40,815 bases of DNA from contig NZ_NAST01000022.1 in NCBI RefSeq assembly GCF_002142215.1, forward strand, positions 1 through 40,815, in the 5' to 3' direction. The stretch is from Gilliamella sp. N-G2. Its GTDB lineage: Bacteria > Pseudomonadota > Gammaproteobacteria > Enterobacterales > Orbaceae. The translations under genes were made by a program, and so were the position numbers. Positions 8,996 to 18,144 of the stretch are shown piece by piece. The first letter of the stretch is position 1. Each line of letters opens with the position of its first letter. A model generated the notes under the pieces. The model did no database searches and was not told the origin of the DNA. It worked only from the letters and a program-made list of their open reading frames with translations.

Positions 8996-10825
8996 TTATA
9001 TGTTTTTTATCATAAAATCATTAATCTCATCTAAGAAAAGATTACCATATTTTTCTAATTTGATTTTACCAACACCAGTAACATTAATTAGCTGTTTCTT
9101 ACTTTCAGGTTTGATTTGCACCATCTCAAGCAATGTTGCGTCACTGAATACAACATAAGGGGCAATATCATCCATATCAGCAATTTCTTTGCGTAATCGT
9201 TTAAGATTATTGAATAATATTCGTTCTTCAAAAGATAATATCGTGGTTAAATTAATCGCTCGAGCATAACGATTTAAGCGACTTTTCTTTACAATTTCTA
9301 AACGTGGTTTTGCTAAAGATAAAACGACTTGCCCCTTAAGAATCGCACGTGCTTGTTCGGTTAATTGTAACGTAGTATAGGTGGAAATATTTTGACTCAC
9401 ATATCCCAAATAGATTAATTGTCTAATTACACTAAGCCAATAATCAGAAGAATGTGCCTTTCCTATTCCGTAAACCGATAATTTGTCATGACCATTTTCT
9501 TTAATTTGTGAGCGAGAAGATCCACGTAATACATCGACAATATATTGAGCACCATAACGTTGCTCAACTCGGTATATACAAGAAAGTATTTTTTGTGCAT
9601 CAATTAATCCATCATAATGCTCGGGAGGATAAAGACAGATATCACAGTTGTTGCAAGGTTCGGTTCTATTCTCACCAAAATAGTTAAGTAATACGGTACG
9701 CCGACAGGTCATACTTTGGGCGAATGACTCCATGGATTGAATCTTATGTAACTCAACTTGTTTATGTTTATTCTCTGGTTTATCTGCGATTTGTCGATGA
9801 TACCAGTTTAGATCTTTACTATTAAATAATAAAAGAGCCTCTGCCGGAACGCCATCCCTCCCTGCTCGACCAGTTTCTTGATAATATGACTCAATCGTTT
9901 TAGGGCAATCAGCATGCACCACAAAACGAACATTAGGTTTATTAATTCCCATCCCAAAAGCGACAGTAGCAACAATAATTTGCACATTATCTTTCAAAAA
10001 ACTTTCTTGTGCTTGTTGACGCTCAGCGGTGGATAAACCAGCATGATAAGCAACAACAGAGAATCCTCTCGCAGTAAGCCTGGTTGTCATATCTTCAACT
10101 TTGGAACGACTAGAACAGTAGACAATACCACTATTCCCTTTTTGGGTTTCAATAAAAGAGACAACTTGCTCAGTAAGATTAAATTTTTCAACTACCGTAT
10201 AACGTATATTTGGCCTATCAAAACTACGCACCACCACTAACGGATCGATCAAATTAAGCTGATTAATCACATCTGCTTGAGTCAATTTATCGGCGGTTGC
10301 TGTCAACGCGATAATTGGGACTTCGGGAAAACGCAATGATAAATGGTTTAATTGACGATAGTCAGGTCTAAAGTCATGCCCCCATTGTGAAATACAATGC
10401 GCCTCATCAATAGCTATTAATGAAGGTGGATGAGCAGTAATTAATGAAGAAAAGGACGACACAGCCAGTCGTTCAGGAGAAATATATAGTAATTTAATTG
10501 AATGATTTAAATATTTTTCAATAATATTTTGTTGCTCTTCTGGTGCTTGAGTTGCATTTAAAAAAGCGGCTGGAATCCCATTAACTAATAATTGATCGAC
10601 TTGATCCTTCATTAACGAAATAAGTGGCGAAATAACCAACGCAGTACCAGGCAATACTACTGCCGGAATCTGATAACAAAGTGACTTGCCACCACCTGTT
10701 GGAATAATGGTTAAAGTATCTCGTCCGGCAATAACTGATTCAATTATATCTCTTTGCTGATTTCTAAACGATTTGTAACCAAAAACATTATGTAACACGT
10801 CCTCAATCTGATCTTTAAATGACAT
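8996..10825 (-). CDS. recQ: ATP-dependent DNA helicase RecQ
   Basis: A 3'-5' superfamily 2 helicase for recombination and fork repair. The 609 aa equal E. coli RecQ. Visible parts are the aromatic Q-like motif FGYKSFRNQQ, Walker A TGGGKS (43-48), the DEAH box followed by CISQWGHDFRPDYR, motif III LTATAD, motif V VATVAFGMGINKPNV, and motif VI YYQETGRAGRDG. The RQC zinc cysteines are in CRRTVLLNYFGE and CNNCDIC, and a C-terminal HRDC domain ends in VTGVGKIKLEKYG. It is transcribed alone; the pseudogene downstream is on the same strand. Confidence 0.96.
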   Translation of the reverse strand: MSFKDQIEDVLHNVFGYKSFRNQQRDIIESVIAGRDTLTIIPTGGGKSLCYQIPAVVLPGTALVISPLISLMKDQVDQLLVNGIPAAFLNATQAPEEQQNIIEKYLNHSIKLLYISPERLAVSSFSSLITAHPPSLIAIDEAHCISQWGHDFRPDYRQLNHLSLRFPEVPIIALTATADKLTQADVINQLNLIDPLVVVRSFDRPNIRYTVVEKFNLTEQVVSFIETQKGNSGIVYCSSRSKVEDMTTRLTARGFSVVAYHAGLSTAERQQAQESFLKDNVQIIVATVAFGMGINKPNVRFVVHADCPKTIESYYQETGRAGRDGVPAEALLLFNSKDLNWYHRQIADKPENKHKQVELHKIQSMESFAQSMTCRRTVLLNYFGENRTEPCNNCDICLYPPEHYDGLIDAQKILSCIYRVEQRYGAQYIVDVLRGSSRSQIKENGHDKLSVYGIGKAHSSDYWLSVIRQLIYLGYVSQNISTYTTLQLTEQARAILKGQVVLSLAKPRLEIVKKSRLNRYARAINLTTILSFEERILFNNLKRLRKEIADMDDIAPYVVFSDATLLEMVQIKPESKKQLINVTGVGKIKLEKYGNLFLDEINDFMIKNI

Positions 10826-11117
10826 ACTAACCTGAACCAGTAATACCTTAATATATTTTTTATGGAGTATATCGAATTTGTTTTGAACAAACCACCGTGA
10901 ATTTACATTTATTTACAAATCATAATAAATAGAATTTCTTCAAAAATTAACATCGTTGAGTAAAAATGGCAAAAAACAAGATTCTGTATATTATATGATT
11001 AACAATATTGACTGTTTTTCCAACAAACAAACACAAAAGATTAAAAAAACAACTATTTTTGATTTTTTTACTTGAAACAAAACAGTTTGCCAGCTAATAT
11101 TTGCATGTTTCAAATAT

Positions 11118-11194
11118 ACGCCCGTAGCTCAGTTGGTTAGAGCATCACCTTGACATGGTGGGGGTCAGTGGTTCGAGTCCACCCGGGCGTACCA
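11118..11194 (+). tRNA. tRNA-Val (GAC)
   Basis: A 77-nt cloverleaf including encoded CCA. Acceptor ACGCCCG pairs with CGGGCGT, the D arm is GCTCAGTTGGTTAGAGC, the anticodon loop TTGACAT has anticodon GAC, and the T arm contains GGTTCGAGTCC. It closely matches enterobacterial valine GAC tRNAs. Confidence 0.97.
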
Positions 11195-11991
11195 ATTCAA
11201 AGCATTATCCTACAAGACTTACAAGAAATTTAAATCACCTTTTAAAAAACCGCTGGGGTAAAACCTCTACTAATAAGTTTGTATTTTTAATACCAAAATA
11301 TATAAATTTTCGATCCGCTTGCCAATATTTAATGTCACAAGTTCACATAAAAATATTTTTTATTTATGATAAATAAATCCAATTGTACAAAAACTTGTAT
11401 TTAAAACGACACAAAATAATTTTTGGCAAAAAATAAAACGTTAAACATTAAATTCCCACAAGATTTTGTTTTATTTTTTACTCAATTAGTCAACTGATGT
11501 AAATTAGCTTAATGTTTCTGAATATAATGTAATAGCTAAATGAAATAGGTATAAATACCACAATGCTTTTTGTTTTCTAGTTTGTATGCATTTAGTTTGG
11601 CGATAACGTATCCAATATAGATAAAAATTGAATTGATAAACAAAATGAACTAAACCCTACAGCTTCTAAATTAATAACATTTACTGATAAGAAAAAATCA
11701 AAATTACCTACTAGTTGATTTAACAATGCTATTTTTACTACCAGTTATTAAATTATTAATTACGCAATAAATTGCATAAGACAAAGCATAATAGTTGTGC
11801 AAATATAGACAAATTAAATGTCTGCCATATATTAAATCATAGGAAAAACATTAGCTAAATTTTCTTAAATGATAATAACAATATTGCAACATTCAAAAAA
11901 AACAGTTTAATGATAAAAAAAGGTGCACAAAAAACCCCTTTCCTCACTTTTTTATTAATTAAATTATACTAATTCCAAACCCTATTCCAAT
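11195..11991. other. Long non-coding AT-rich stretch
   Basis: About 800 nt between tRNA-Val and the next gene with no ORF that has an RBS and sensible composition, no recognisable gene remnant and no clear hairpin or repeat. The low GC and lack of relics suggest eroded DNA. The last 70 nt contain the 3' end of the minus-strand gene's transcript, with A/T tracts around 11915-11950. Confidence 0.5.
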
Positions 11992-12837
11992 TTAGCTTTC
12001 GTCAATAATTTCTACTTCTTGGGGTAATTGGGGCGTCCGTCCATAATAGGTATAAAACTTATTTGGTTTTATTCTTTTTTCAAATTCAGGACTTTGTGGA
12101 TCATCAAACAACAATGGATCTCTTTTACGATTCATTTCTCTAAAAGCATAGTCCTCATCAGCATGCATATGACGCCATGAATTTCGATAACCTAAGGTTG
12201 CATAGATACGATTGTTTATAAATGAAGAGCGCATACCCAATAAAATAAAACAAGTAATAACAAAACAGATATAAATAACCAAAAATAACAGAGTAATAAA
12301 AATAAAATCACTACTATCATCAAAAATAGCTATTATCATAAAAATAATATAAGGAAATATCAGTAGGCAACAAATCAATAGACAACCCTTAAATAATTCT
12401 AAGGTTGATGAACAATTTCCTTTAGGAAAAAACAAAGCATGATATTTGGGCATTCGCACAGCATAAACAAAATACTTATTTTTTTCGGTCTGTTCGACAA
12501 CCATTTCAACATAGTCGCCATTCTTAAAAATAATATCTTCTAATTTTCCTTCAACTTTAATATTACCAACATAACAACAAAAGTATGTACCTTTAATTAG
12601 TTTTCTTTGTAGAGTTTTAGATGGTATAAAAATAACAACCATGTCCCTTATAATTGTATAAAATAATAAAAGAATGGCCATAATGAACCCACCGTATTCT
12701 TCAATAAATGCTTTTGTAAGATTGCCTGAATGCTGTTCAACTTTAGTTTTAGTTTTAGTTTTTTCGAATACCGTTAAATAATTAACTCTTCCTTTTAATA
12801 AACAATAATATTTAGCCATTAAAGTCCCTAAATCCAT
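11992..12837 (-). CDS. Membrane protein of the family annotated as putative type VI secretion effector
   Basis: 281 aa. One hydrophobic segment lies at about 50-73 (GGFIMAILLLFYTIIRDMVV) and two more at about 150-175 and 180-202. The middle block KNGDYVEMVVEQ, YAVRMP, LFFPKGNCSS resembles the FKDGDxVEVVxE ... YAVR ... G pattern of a family that annotation pipelines label putative type VI secretion system effector, often found beside effectors and possibly immunity proteins. The C-terminus is hydrophilic and acidic. The family link is from memory and moderate; toxin or immunity role is unknown. The ATG at 12837 has no strong RBS; the ATG at 12819 (MAKYYCLL) is an alternative. Confidence 0.5.
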   Translation of the reverse strand: MDLGTLMAKYYCLLKGRVNYLTVFEKTKTKTKVEQHSGNLTKAFIEEYGGFIMAILLLFYTIIRDMVVIFIPSKTLQRKLIKGTYFCCYVGNIKVEGKLEDIIFKNGDYVEMVVEQTEKNKYFVYAVRMPKYHALFFPKGNCSSTLELFKGCLLICCLLIFPYIIFMIIAIFDDSSDFIFITLLFLVIYICFVITCFILLGMRSSFINNRIYATLGYRNSWRHMHADEDYAFREMNRKRDPLLFDDPQSPEFEKRIKPNKFYTYYGRTPQLPQEVEIIDES

Positions 12838-13002
12838 CTAGTTAATTGTTCCATACTCCAAACAATGTATGATTATTTATATGAGTTATATTACTATATT
12901 ATTTGCTATCTTATCACTTAAATCGAAATGAAATAATTCTATAAATTATACAATTAGGTGGTTTATTAAGGAAGAAAAGAGATAAGTAAGTTAATATAAC
13001 TT

Positions 13003-13074
13003 TGACCCCAGTAGGAATCGAACCTACAACTAGCCCTTAGGAGGGGCTTGTTATATCCATTTAACTATGAGGTC
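13003..13074 (-). tRNA. tRNA-Arg (CCT), no encoded CCA
   Basis: A 72-nt cloverleaf resembling E. coli argW: acceptor GACCTCA pairs with TGGGGTC, discriminator A, D arm GTTAAATGGATATAAC, anticodon stem AGCCC/GGGCT with loop CTCCTAA (anticodon CCT), and T arm GTAGGTTCGATTCCTAC. The bases after the discriminator are AA, not CCA, unlike the valine tRNA in this window. Confidence 0.93.
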
Positions 13075-13201
13075 ATCAAAGGCGTTTATTCTAATAAATT
13101 TATCAAGGCAATATCAATCAAATAATGAAAAATTTTCTATTTCAAGCAAACATGATACAATTCCTATATTCGATACTTTATCATTTATATTCGGTAACAT
13201 T

Positions 13202-13960
13202 ATGAAAAAAAGAATAATAGGTATGATGTTTTCGGTTTTGGCACTAACAAGTTGTGCAACCTATCAGCCTGAAACCAATAGTTACAGTGACCCGTTGTCG
13301 GGCTTTAATAAAGCCATGTTTAATGTTAACTACTATGCGCTTGATCCTTATATTTTACGTCCTGCTGCTGTGGTTTGGAAAGATTATGTTCCAACACCAG
13401 TACGAAAAGGAGTGGTTAATTTTTCATCAAACCTTTCTGAGCCGGCATCAATGGTAAATAGTGCTTTACAAGGTGAGGGGCGTGAATCAGCAAAACATTT
13501 AGCGAGATTTTTTATTAATACTGTTTTTGGTGTTGCCGGTTTATTTGATGTTGCGAGTATAGCCGATCCTCAATTACAAAAAGGTCCTAAACGTGGTTTT
13601 GGTGATACATTAGGTCATTATGATGTTCCTTATGGTCCTTATGTTGTGTTACCTTTCTATGGTTCAGCAACACTTCGTCAAGAAGGTGGTGATCTTGTTG
13701 ATACTTTATATCCACCACTTGTTTGGATCGATTGGCAATGGGCACTCGTTCGCGGTGTATTTGATGGCATTGAAGCTCGAGCTGTAGCTATTGAGTATGA
13801 AGATTTAATTAAAAATAGTGATGACCCATACAACTTTATGCGTAATGCTTACTTCCAGCGCAATGATTTTAATGCTTCTGGTGGTAAAGTTGACGAACAA
13901 AAAGAACAACAACGTCAACAAAGCATTAATGGCATTCTTGATGAAATTGATGCCCAATAA
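13202..13960 (+). CDS. mlaA: Outer membrane lipid asymmetry lipoprotein MlaA
   Basis: MlaA (VacJ) sits in the outer membrane with porins and removes misplaced phospholipids from the outer leaflet, passing them to MlaC. From the ATG at 13202 the protein has 252 aa (251 in E. coli) and a lipoprotein signal with lipobox LTSC (Cys18). Family blocks seen are DPLSGFNKAMFNVN, NFSSNLSEPASMVN, RFFINTVFGVAGLFDVAS, FGDTLGHYDVPYGPYVVLPF. An in-frame upstream extension to 13067 runs into the tRNA-Arg gene and is not credible. Only the lipoprotein is here; the mlaBCDEF transporter genes are not in the window. Confidence 0.95.
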   Translation: MKKRIIGMMFSVLALTSCATYQPETNSYSDPLSGFNKAMFNVNYYALDPYILRPAAVVWKDYVPTPVRKGVVNFSSNLSEPASMVNSALQGEGRESAKHLARFFINTVFGVAGLFDVASIADPQLQKGPKRGFGDTLGHYDVPYGPYVVLPFYGSATLRQEGGDLVDTLYPPLVWIDWQWALVRGVFDGIEARAVAIEYEDLIKNSDDPYNFMRNAYFQRNDFNASGGKVDEQKEQQRQQSINGILDEIDAQ

Positions 13961-13982
13961 ATAGCAAGATTTATTATTAATT

Positions 13983-14008
13983 AACGCCGATTTATTCGGC
14001 GTTTTTTA
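13983..14008. terminator. Terminator after mlaA
   Basis: Stem AACGCCGA / TCGGCGTT, loop TTTAT, followed by a run of T. It overlaps the 3' end of the convergent minus-strand gene and may act for both. Confidence 0.85.
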
Positions 14009-14803
14009 TTTTCCTTGCATTTCTGGTAAATGGTGCCAGAACCGTCTAGGCATATTTTGCCTTTGTAATCTTGGATTGATTCGTTCTTTTATTGTTAAAG
14101 CCTGACAATAACGATTCCACATGGTTTGAAACAATTTTTCATCATCAGTTAGATAATCTTGGTTAATTTGCTTATTAACGATCAGAGTATCGTTATCGTT
14201 TAACCAGATTTGCTCAATCTTATCTAAATCATAAAAATAACCATATTGGCGTTTTTCATCATAAATTGCCCATTTTTGATCAGCATAACGATCTTTAAAA
14301 AATCGAGTAGTTAACGGTAAAGCGTTATATATAGGCTCTATAACCGCAAAATAAATTTTATCATTATTATCACGACTGTTTGCTGGATTTTGGATACTAT
14401 TGAAGCGAACAAATTGCTGAATATGATGTTTTTCTTTATTTACCTTTTTAGCTATATCATAAACAGCCAACACATCCGCATCAGCAAAATCAGTTTCAAT
14501 CGAATTGGTTGACTTAAATACTTTACAAATATAACGAAAGATAATTAAATCACTTTCAGGTAATTCTGATAACCAAGTAAACAAGAGTTGGTTTAGCGCA
14601 ATCTGTGATAATTTTTTTTGCAGTGCAGTATAAACACGCTCATATTTACTGTTTCGATACTCAACTTGATGGAAATCAGTAATCAAAAGGGGCACATCCT
14701 CACCCTCAGCTAATAAACATTCAGGCATTTTTTTTAGTTTAAATGCGTCAAACACCGCACACATTAGTCCTTCGAAGGATTTATCATAATAAAAAGCCAG
14801 CAT
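14006..14803 (-). CDS. TIGR03915-type putative DNA repair protein (DUF4130)
   Basis: 265 aa, partner of the radical SAM protein encoded 3 nt upstream. The N-terminus MLAFYYDKSFEGLMCAVFDAF and the C-terminus DDEKLFQTMWNRYCQALTI, RINPRLQRQNMPRRFW are typical of the family annotated as SAM-dependent or putative DNA metabolism/repair protein with a DUF4130 domain, which is distantly related to uracil-DNA glycosylases. The two genes are nearly always adjacent in bacteria, so they probably act together. The biochemical reaction is not established to my knowledge. Confidence 0.8.
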   Translation of the reverse strand: MLAFYYDKSFEGLMCAVFDAFKLKKMPECLLAEGEDVPLLITDFHQVEYRNSKYERVYTALQKKLSQIALNQLLFTWLSELPESDLIIFRYICKVFKSTNSIETDFADADVLAVYDIAKKVNKEKHHIQQFVRFNSIQNPANSRDNNDKIYFAVIEPIYNALPLTTRFFKDRYADQKWAIYDEKRQYGYFYDLDKIEQIWLNDNDTLIVNKQINQDYLTDDEKLFQTMWNRYCQALTIKERINPRLQRQNMPRRFWHHLPEMQGK

Positions 14804-14806
14804 AAA

Positions 14807-16084
14807 TTACCATCCCATAACTAGTTGCTGAGGAAGGACTTGTTGTTTTACTTCAAGACAAGGCGAATCTTGTAAACTAAGACGGATATATTCGGCGGAT
14901 GAATCAAGTACTTTAAATGTATTCATTTCATGACAAATAATAAAAAACTGCGCACGTTTTAGCACCACACCAATACGTTTGAGCGCTTCTTTATTTAGTT
15001 TTCGATGTCGTCTTGCCATAACAATTAATTTTGCTGATTTAACTCCAATACCTGGCACTCGTAAAATTTTTTGATAACTATCCCGATTGATATCAACCGG
15101 AAAAAATTGCGGATTACGAATCGCCCAAGATAATTTGGGATCGACAGTCAAATCAAGATCTGGATGTTCATCATTTACAATTTCATCGACACTGAAATCA
15201 TAAAAACGAAGTAACCAATCTGCCTGATATAAACGATTTTCTCGCACTCTTGGTACTTCTTGCGAAACAGGTAATCGCTTATCATAACTATTCACAGGAA
15301 TAAATCCCGAATAGTAAACTCGCTTCATACTTGGTCGCTTATATAGTTTGGCTGTGAGCTGTAAGATTTGGTTGTCAGTTTCATCTGTTGCACCAATAAT
15401 CACCTGAGTACTTTGCCCGGCTGGAACAAATTTTGGTGTTGATTTGATTTTTTTACGATCTTCAATATTTTCTAGCAAATTTTGCTGAATATGTCGCATT
15501 GGTTGATAAATGGTTTGATGATCTTTATCTGGTGCCAATAATTTTAAATTACGCTCGGTGGGGATCTCTAAATTAACACTCATTCGATCAACGAGTAAAC
15601 CCGCTTCACGAATTAATTCATTACTTACACCTGGAATCGCCTTCATATGAATATAACCATTAAAGTTATATTCTTGCCGTAATATTTTGACCACGCGAAT
15701 CATTTTTTCCATAGTATGATCCGCACTACGTACAATACCTGAACTTAAAAATAGTCCTTCAATATAATTTCTTCGATAAAATTCAATCGTCAGTTCCGCT
15801 AACTCTTTTGGTGTAAATCCTGCACGAGGAATATCATTACTCTGGCGATTGATACAATAAGCACAGTCAAACATGCAATAATTAGTCAACATGATTTTCA
15901 ACAGTGAAACGCATCGGCCATCAGCAGTAAATGAATGGCAAATACCACAGCGAGAAGCACTACCAATACCTTTATTTTTATTACTGCGTGAAGTACCACT
16001 CGAAGCACATGAAATGTCATATTTTGCAGATTCGGCTAATATTTCAAGCTTTGATATCATTTTCTCTTGAATCATAACTACCAT
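14807..16084 (-). CDS. Putative DNA modification/repair radical SAM protein
   Basis: About 425 aa (TIGR03916-like). It has a radical SAM cluster motif NYCMFDCAYC (Cys70, Cys74, Cys77) and an additional N-terminal cysteine cluster (RCGICHSF...GRC). A TIM-barrel core follows, and a helix-hairpin-helix (RVPGIGVKSAKLIVMARRHRK, a DNA-contact motif) lies near 345-365. The domain mix of iron-sulfur radical chemistry and DNA-binding HhH supports action on nucleic acid. The start is uncertain: ATG at 16084 and 16075 lack an RBS, while the ATG at 16060 (MISKLEIL) has AAGAG just upstream. It is co-transcribed with the DUF4130 gene. Confidence 0.82.
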   Translation of the reverse strand: MVVMIQEKMISKLEILAESAKYDISCASSGTSRSNKNKGIGSASRCGICHSFTADGRCVSLLKIMLTNYCMFDCAYCINRQSNDIPRAGFTPKELAELTIEFYRRNYIEGLFLSSGIVRSADHTMEKMIRVVKILRQEYNFNGYIHMKAIPGVSNELIREAGLLVDRMSVNLEIPTERNLKLLAPDKDHQTIYQPMRHIQQNLLENIEDRKKIKSTPKFVPAGQSTQVIIGATDETDNQILQLTAKLYKRPSMKRVYYSGFIPVNSYDKRLPVSQEVPRVRENRLYQADWLLRFYDFSVDEIVNDEHPDLDLTVDPKLSWAIRNPQFFPVDINRDSYQKILRVPGIGVKSAKLIVMARRHRKLNKEALKRIGVVLKRAQFFIICHEMNTFKVLDSSAEYIRLSLQDSPCLEVKQQVLPQQLVMGW

Positions 16085-16311
16085 TAATTACTGTATACAT
16101 TTACAGTATTATAATTATTTTATTGTTGTTAGCAAGTTAATAATCAGATCGAATATAAAAAATATTTGCTTAACAAACCTGCGATTAAAACTTATTTTAT
16201 CAAGACTTTATTAATAAAATGTAAAGATATTCATATTGATTAATTTGTTGACCTATTAACATAATTTTATTTATTACTTTAGTAAATAAAATCAATCGAA
16301 GGGTATTGTTC

Positions 16312-16334
16312 AGCTTACAAGTGTACGCTATAAT
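16312..16334 (+). promoter_or_regulatory. FabR-type operator overlapping the fabB promoter
   Basis: The near-palindrome AGCTTACAAGTGTACGCT (16312-16329) matches the unsaturated fatty acid repressor (FabR) site known upstream of enterobacterial fabA and fabB. It abuts a perfect -10 TATAAT (16329-16334), so bound repressor would block RNA polymerase. No fabR gene is in the window. Confidence 0.75.
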
Positions 16335-16383
16335 CAGTCCAATTTTTCATATGAAGCCAGTTAACTTAGGAGTAGAGCATTAG

Positions 16384-17595
16384 ATGAAACGTGTAGTAAT
16401 TACCGGATTAGGTATTCTTTCAAGCATCGGAAATAATACCAAAGAAGTTTTAGAGTCGTTGAGAGTGGGCCGAAGCGGTATTACTTTCTCGCAAGAAATG
16501 AAAGATAGCGGAATGCGAAGTCATGTATGTGGTAATGTTAAATTAGACACCACTGGATTAATAGATCGTAAAGTTGTACGTTTTATGAACGATGCTTCTA
16601 TTTATGGATATCTTGCACTACAACAAGCAATCGAAGATGCAAAATTAACCCCAGAACAAGTATCTAATCCGCGCACAGGTCTTATCGCTGGTTATGGTGG
16701 CTCAACCAAAACTCAATATAATGTTGTTGCCGGCATGAAAGAAAAAGGTTTAAGAGGCGTTGGCCCTTATGCAGTAACAAAATCTATGTCATCGGCGATT
16801 TCTGCATGTTTAGCGACACCATTTAAAATTAAAGGTGTTAGCTACTCAATGACTTCTGCTTGTGCAACATCTGTACACTGTATTGGTCATGCAGCAGAAC
16901 TGATTCAACTTGGTAAACAAGATGTTGTGTTTGCTGGTGGTGGAGAAGAACTATGTTGGGAAATGTCATGCGAATTTGATGCTATGGGTGCATTATCAAC
17001 TAAATATAACGATACACCAGAAAAAGCATCGCGTGCCTATGATAAAAACCGTGATGGTTTTGTAATCGCAGGTGGTGCCGGAATGGTAGTAGTTGAAGAA
17101 CTTGAGCATGCTCTTGCCCGTGGTGCACATATCTATGGTGAACTTGTTGGTTATGGGGCAACATCAGACGGTTATGACATGGTTGCACCATCTGGTGAAG
17201 GGGCAATGCGCTGTATGCAACTTGCTATTCAGGATCTTGATGGGCCAGTTGACTATATCAATACTCATGGTACCTCAACTCCAGTTGGTGATGTCAAAGA
17301 ATTATGGGCAATCAAACAAGTATTTGGTGATAACATCCCGGCTATCTCTTCAACTAAATCCATGACTGGTCACTCATTAAGTGCTACCGGAGCACAAGAA
17401 TTAATTTATTCACTACTTATGCTTGAACATGGCTTTATTACACCAAGTATCAATATCGACGAACTTGCAGATGAAGCAGTAGGCATGAATATTATTACCG
17501 AGCCAACCGAACGTGAATTAACCACAGTAATGTCTAATAGCTTTGGTTTCGGCGGTACTAACGCGTCAATTGTCATGAAAAAATATAAAGCATAA
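16384..17595 (+). CDS. fabB: 3-oxoacyl-[ACP] synthase I
   Basis: The beta-ketoacyl-ACP synthase needed to elongate unsaturated fatty acids. 403 aa against 406 in E. coli. The catalytic triad is visible: Cys160 in [11 protein letters not shown], one His in [10 protein letters not shown] and the second in [17 protein letters not shown]. The conserved end [18 protein letters not shown] is present. The start is fixed by TTAGGAG 11 nt upstream. It is monocistronic, with its own promoter/FabR box and a strong terminator. Confidence 0.97.
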   Translation: MKRVVITGLGILSSIGNNTKEVLESLRVGRSGITFSQEMKDSGMRSHVCGNVKLDTTGLIDRKVVRFMNDASIYGYLALQQAIEDAKLTPEQVSNPRTGLIAGYGGSTKTQYNVVAGMKEKGLRGVGPYAVTKSMSSAISACLATPFKIKGVSYSMTSACATSVHCIGHAAELIQLGKQDVVFAGGGEELCWEMSCEFDAMGALSTKYNDTPEKASRAYDKNRDGFVIAGGAGMVVVEELEHALARGAHIYGELVGYGATSDGYDMVAPSGEGAMRCMQLAIQDLDGPVDYINTHGTSTPVGDVKELWAIKQVFGDNIPAISSTKSMTGHSLSATGAQELIYSLLMLEHGFITPSINIDELADEAVGMNIITEPTERELTTVMSNSFGFGGTNASIVMKKYKA

Positions 17596-17622
17596 AACTT
17601 GTTTGTATGTAACTCCAAGTTG

Positions 17623-17656
17623 AAAACCGCACTAGCCATTGGTTAGTGCGGTTTTT
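17623..17656 (+). terminator. Terminator after fabB
   Basis: A long stem: AAAACCGCACTA pairs with TAGTGCGGTTTT and is extended by CCA/TGG, followed by a T run. Confidence 0.85.
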
Positions 17657-17722
17657 ATGGCAGACTATTTAATCAATCAAATGGTAAATGAGGCTGGTTT
17701 ACAATACTTTACTTAAAAACAG

Positions 17723-17903
17723 CTAAGTTATTTCATTTTGTGGTCTAGTGAAGATTTGCTCAGGTGAGCCTTGTTCTTGAATAATACCCTGATCGATAAA
17801 AATAACTCAAGTCGATATCTCTCTGGCAAACCCCATTTCGTGGGTGACAACCACCATGGTCATCCGCTCTTGAGCGAGCAACTTCATTACCGCCAATACA
17901 TCC
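17723..17903 (-). pseudogene. Fragment of a polar amino acid ABC transporter ATPase
   Basis: The minus-strand translation reads [18 protein letters not shown], then [13 protein letters not shown], one in-frame stop, and VIFIDQGIIQEQGSPEQIF. This is the Walker B-distal H-loop region ([10 protein letters not shown]) and the C-terminus of GlnQ/HisP-like ATPases. Only about 60 codons remain, and the Walker A part and the partner genes are gone. It is a dead relic between fabB and the LacI gene. Confidence 0.85.
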
Positions 17904-18094
17904 ATAAATAAATGTTAGAAATATAATAACTTTTAAGCAAAATATTGCAACTTATTATTTAATTTGATTATTATTCTTGATTAAAAGATTGATGCATTTC
18001 GAGAGGCTAGATACCCTGCCCCTCAACTTTTTAGGTCAATTGCGTTCTATTTTTACCGTTGATGGTCATTTTAAATCTTCAGTCCGTCTAAAAT
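17904..18094. other. Intergenic stretch with no identifiable gene
   Basis: Non-coding sequence between the ABC ATPase relic and the LacI gene terminator. The more GC-rich part around 18000-18080 may be further gene debris, but I could not match it to anything. Confidence 0.4.
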
Positions 18095-18134
18095 TAAGAA
18101 TATGAACTAATACCACTAACTATTCATATTCTTA
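18095..18134 (-). terminator. Hairpin terminator after the LacI-family gene
   Basis: A perfect 12-bp inverted repeat TAAGAATATGAA / TTCATATTCTTA with a 16-nt loop, starting 11 nt past the stop codon of the minus-strand regulator gene. It is A/T-rich. Confidence 0.55.
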
Positions 18135-18144
18135 TTAATTGATA

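Noticed and set aside
11155..11376. 73-aa ORF starting inside tRNA-Val
   Set aside because: It begins within the tRNA gene and has no RBS; chance reading frame.
13067..13201. Upstream extension of mlaA
   Set aside because: It overlaps the tRNA-Arg gene and precedes the lipoprotein signal; the ATG at 13202 is the real start.
17980..18090. Possible insertion-sequence end between the ABC relic and the LacI terminator
   Set aside because: The slightly GC-richer text has no terminal inverted repeat, target duplication or transposase similarity that I could support.
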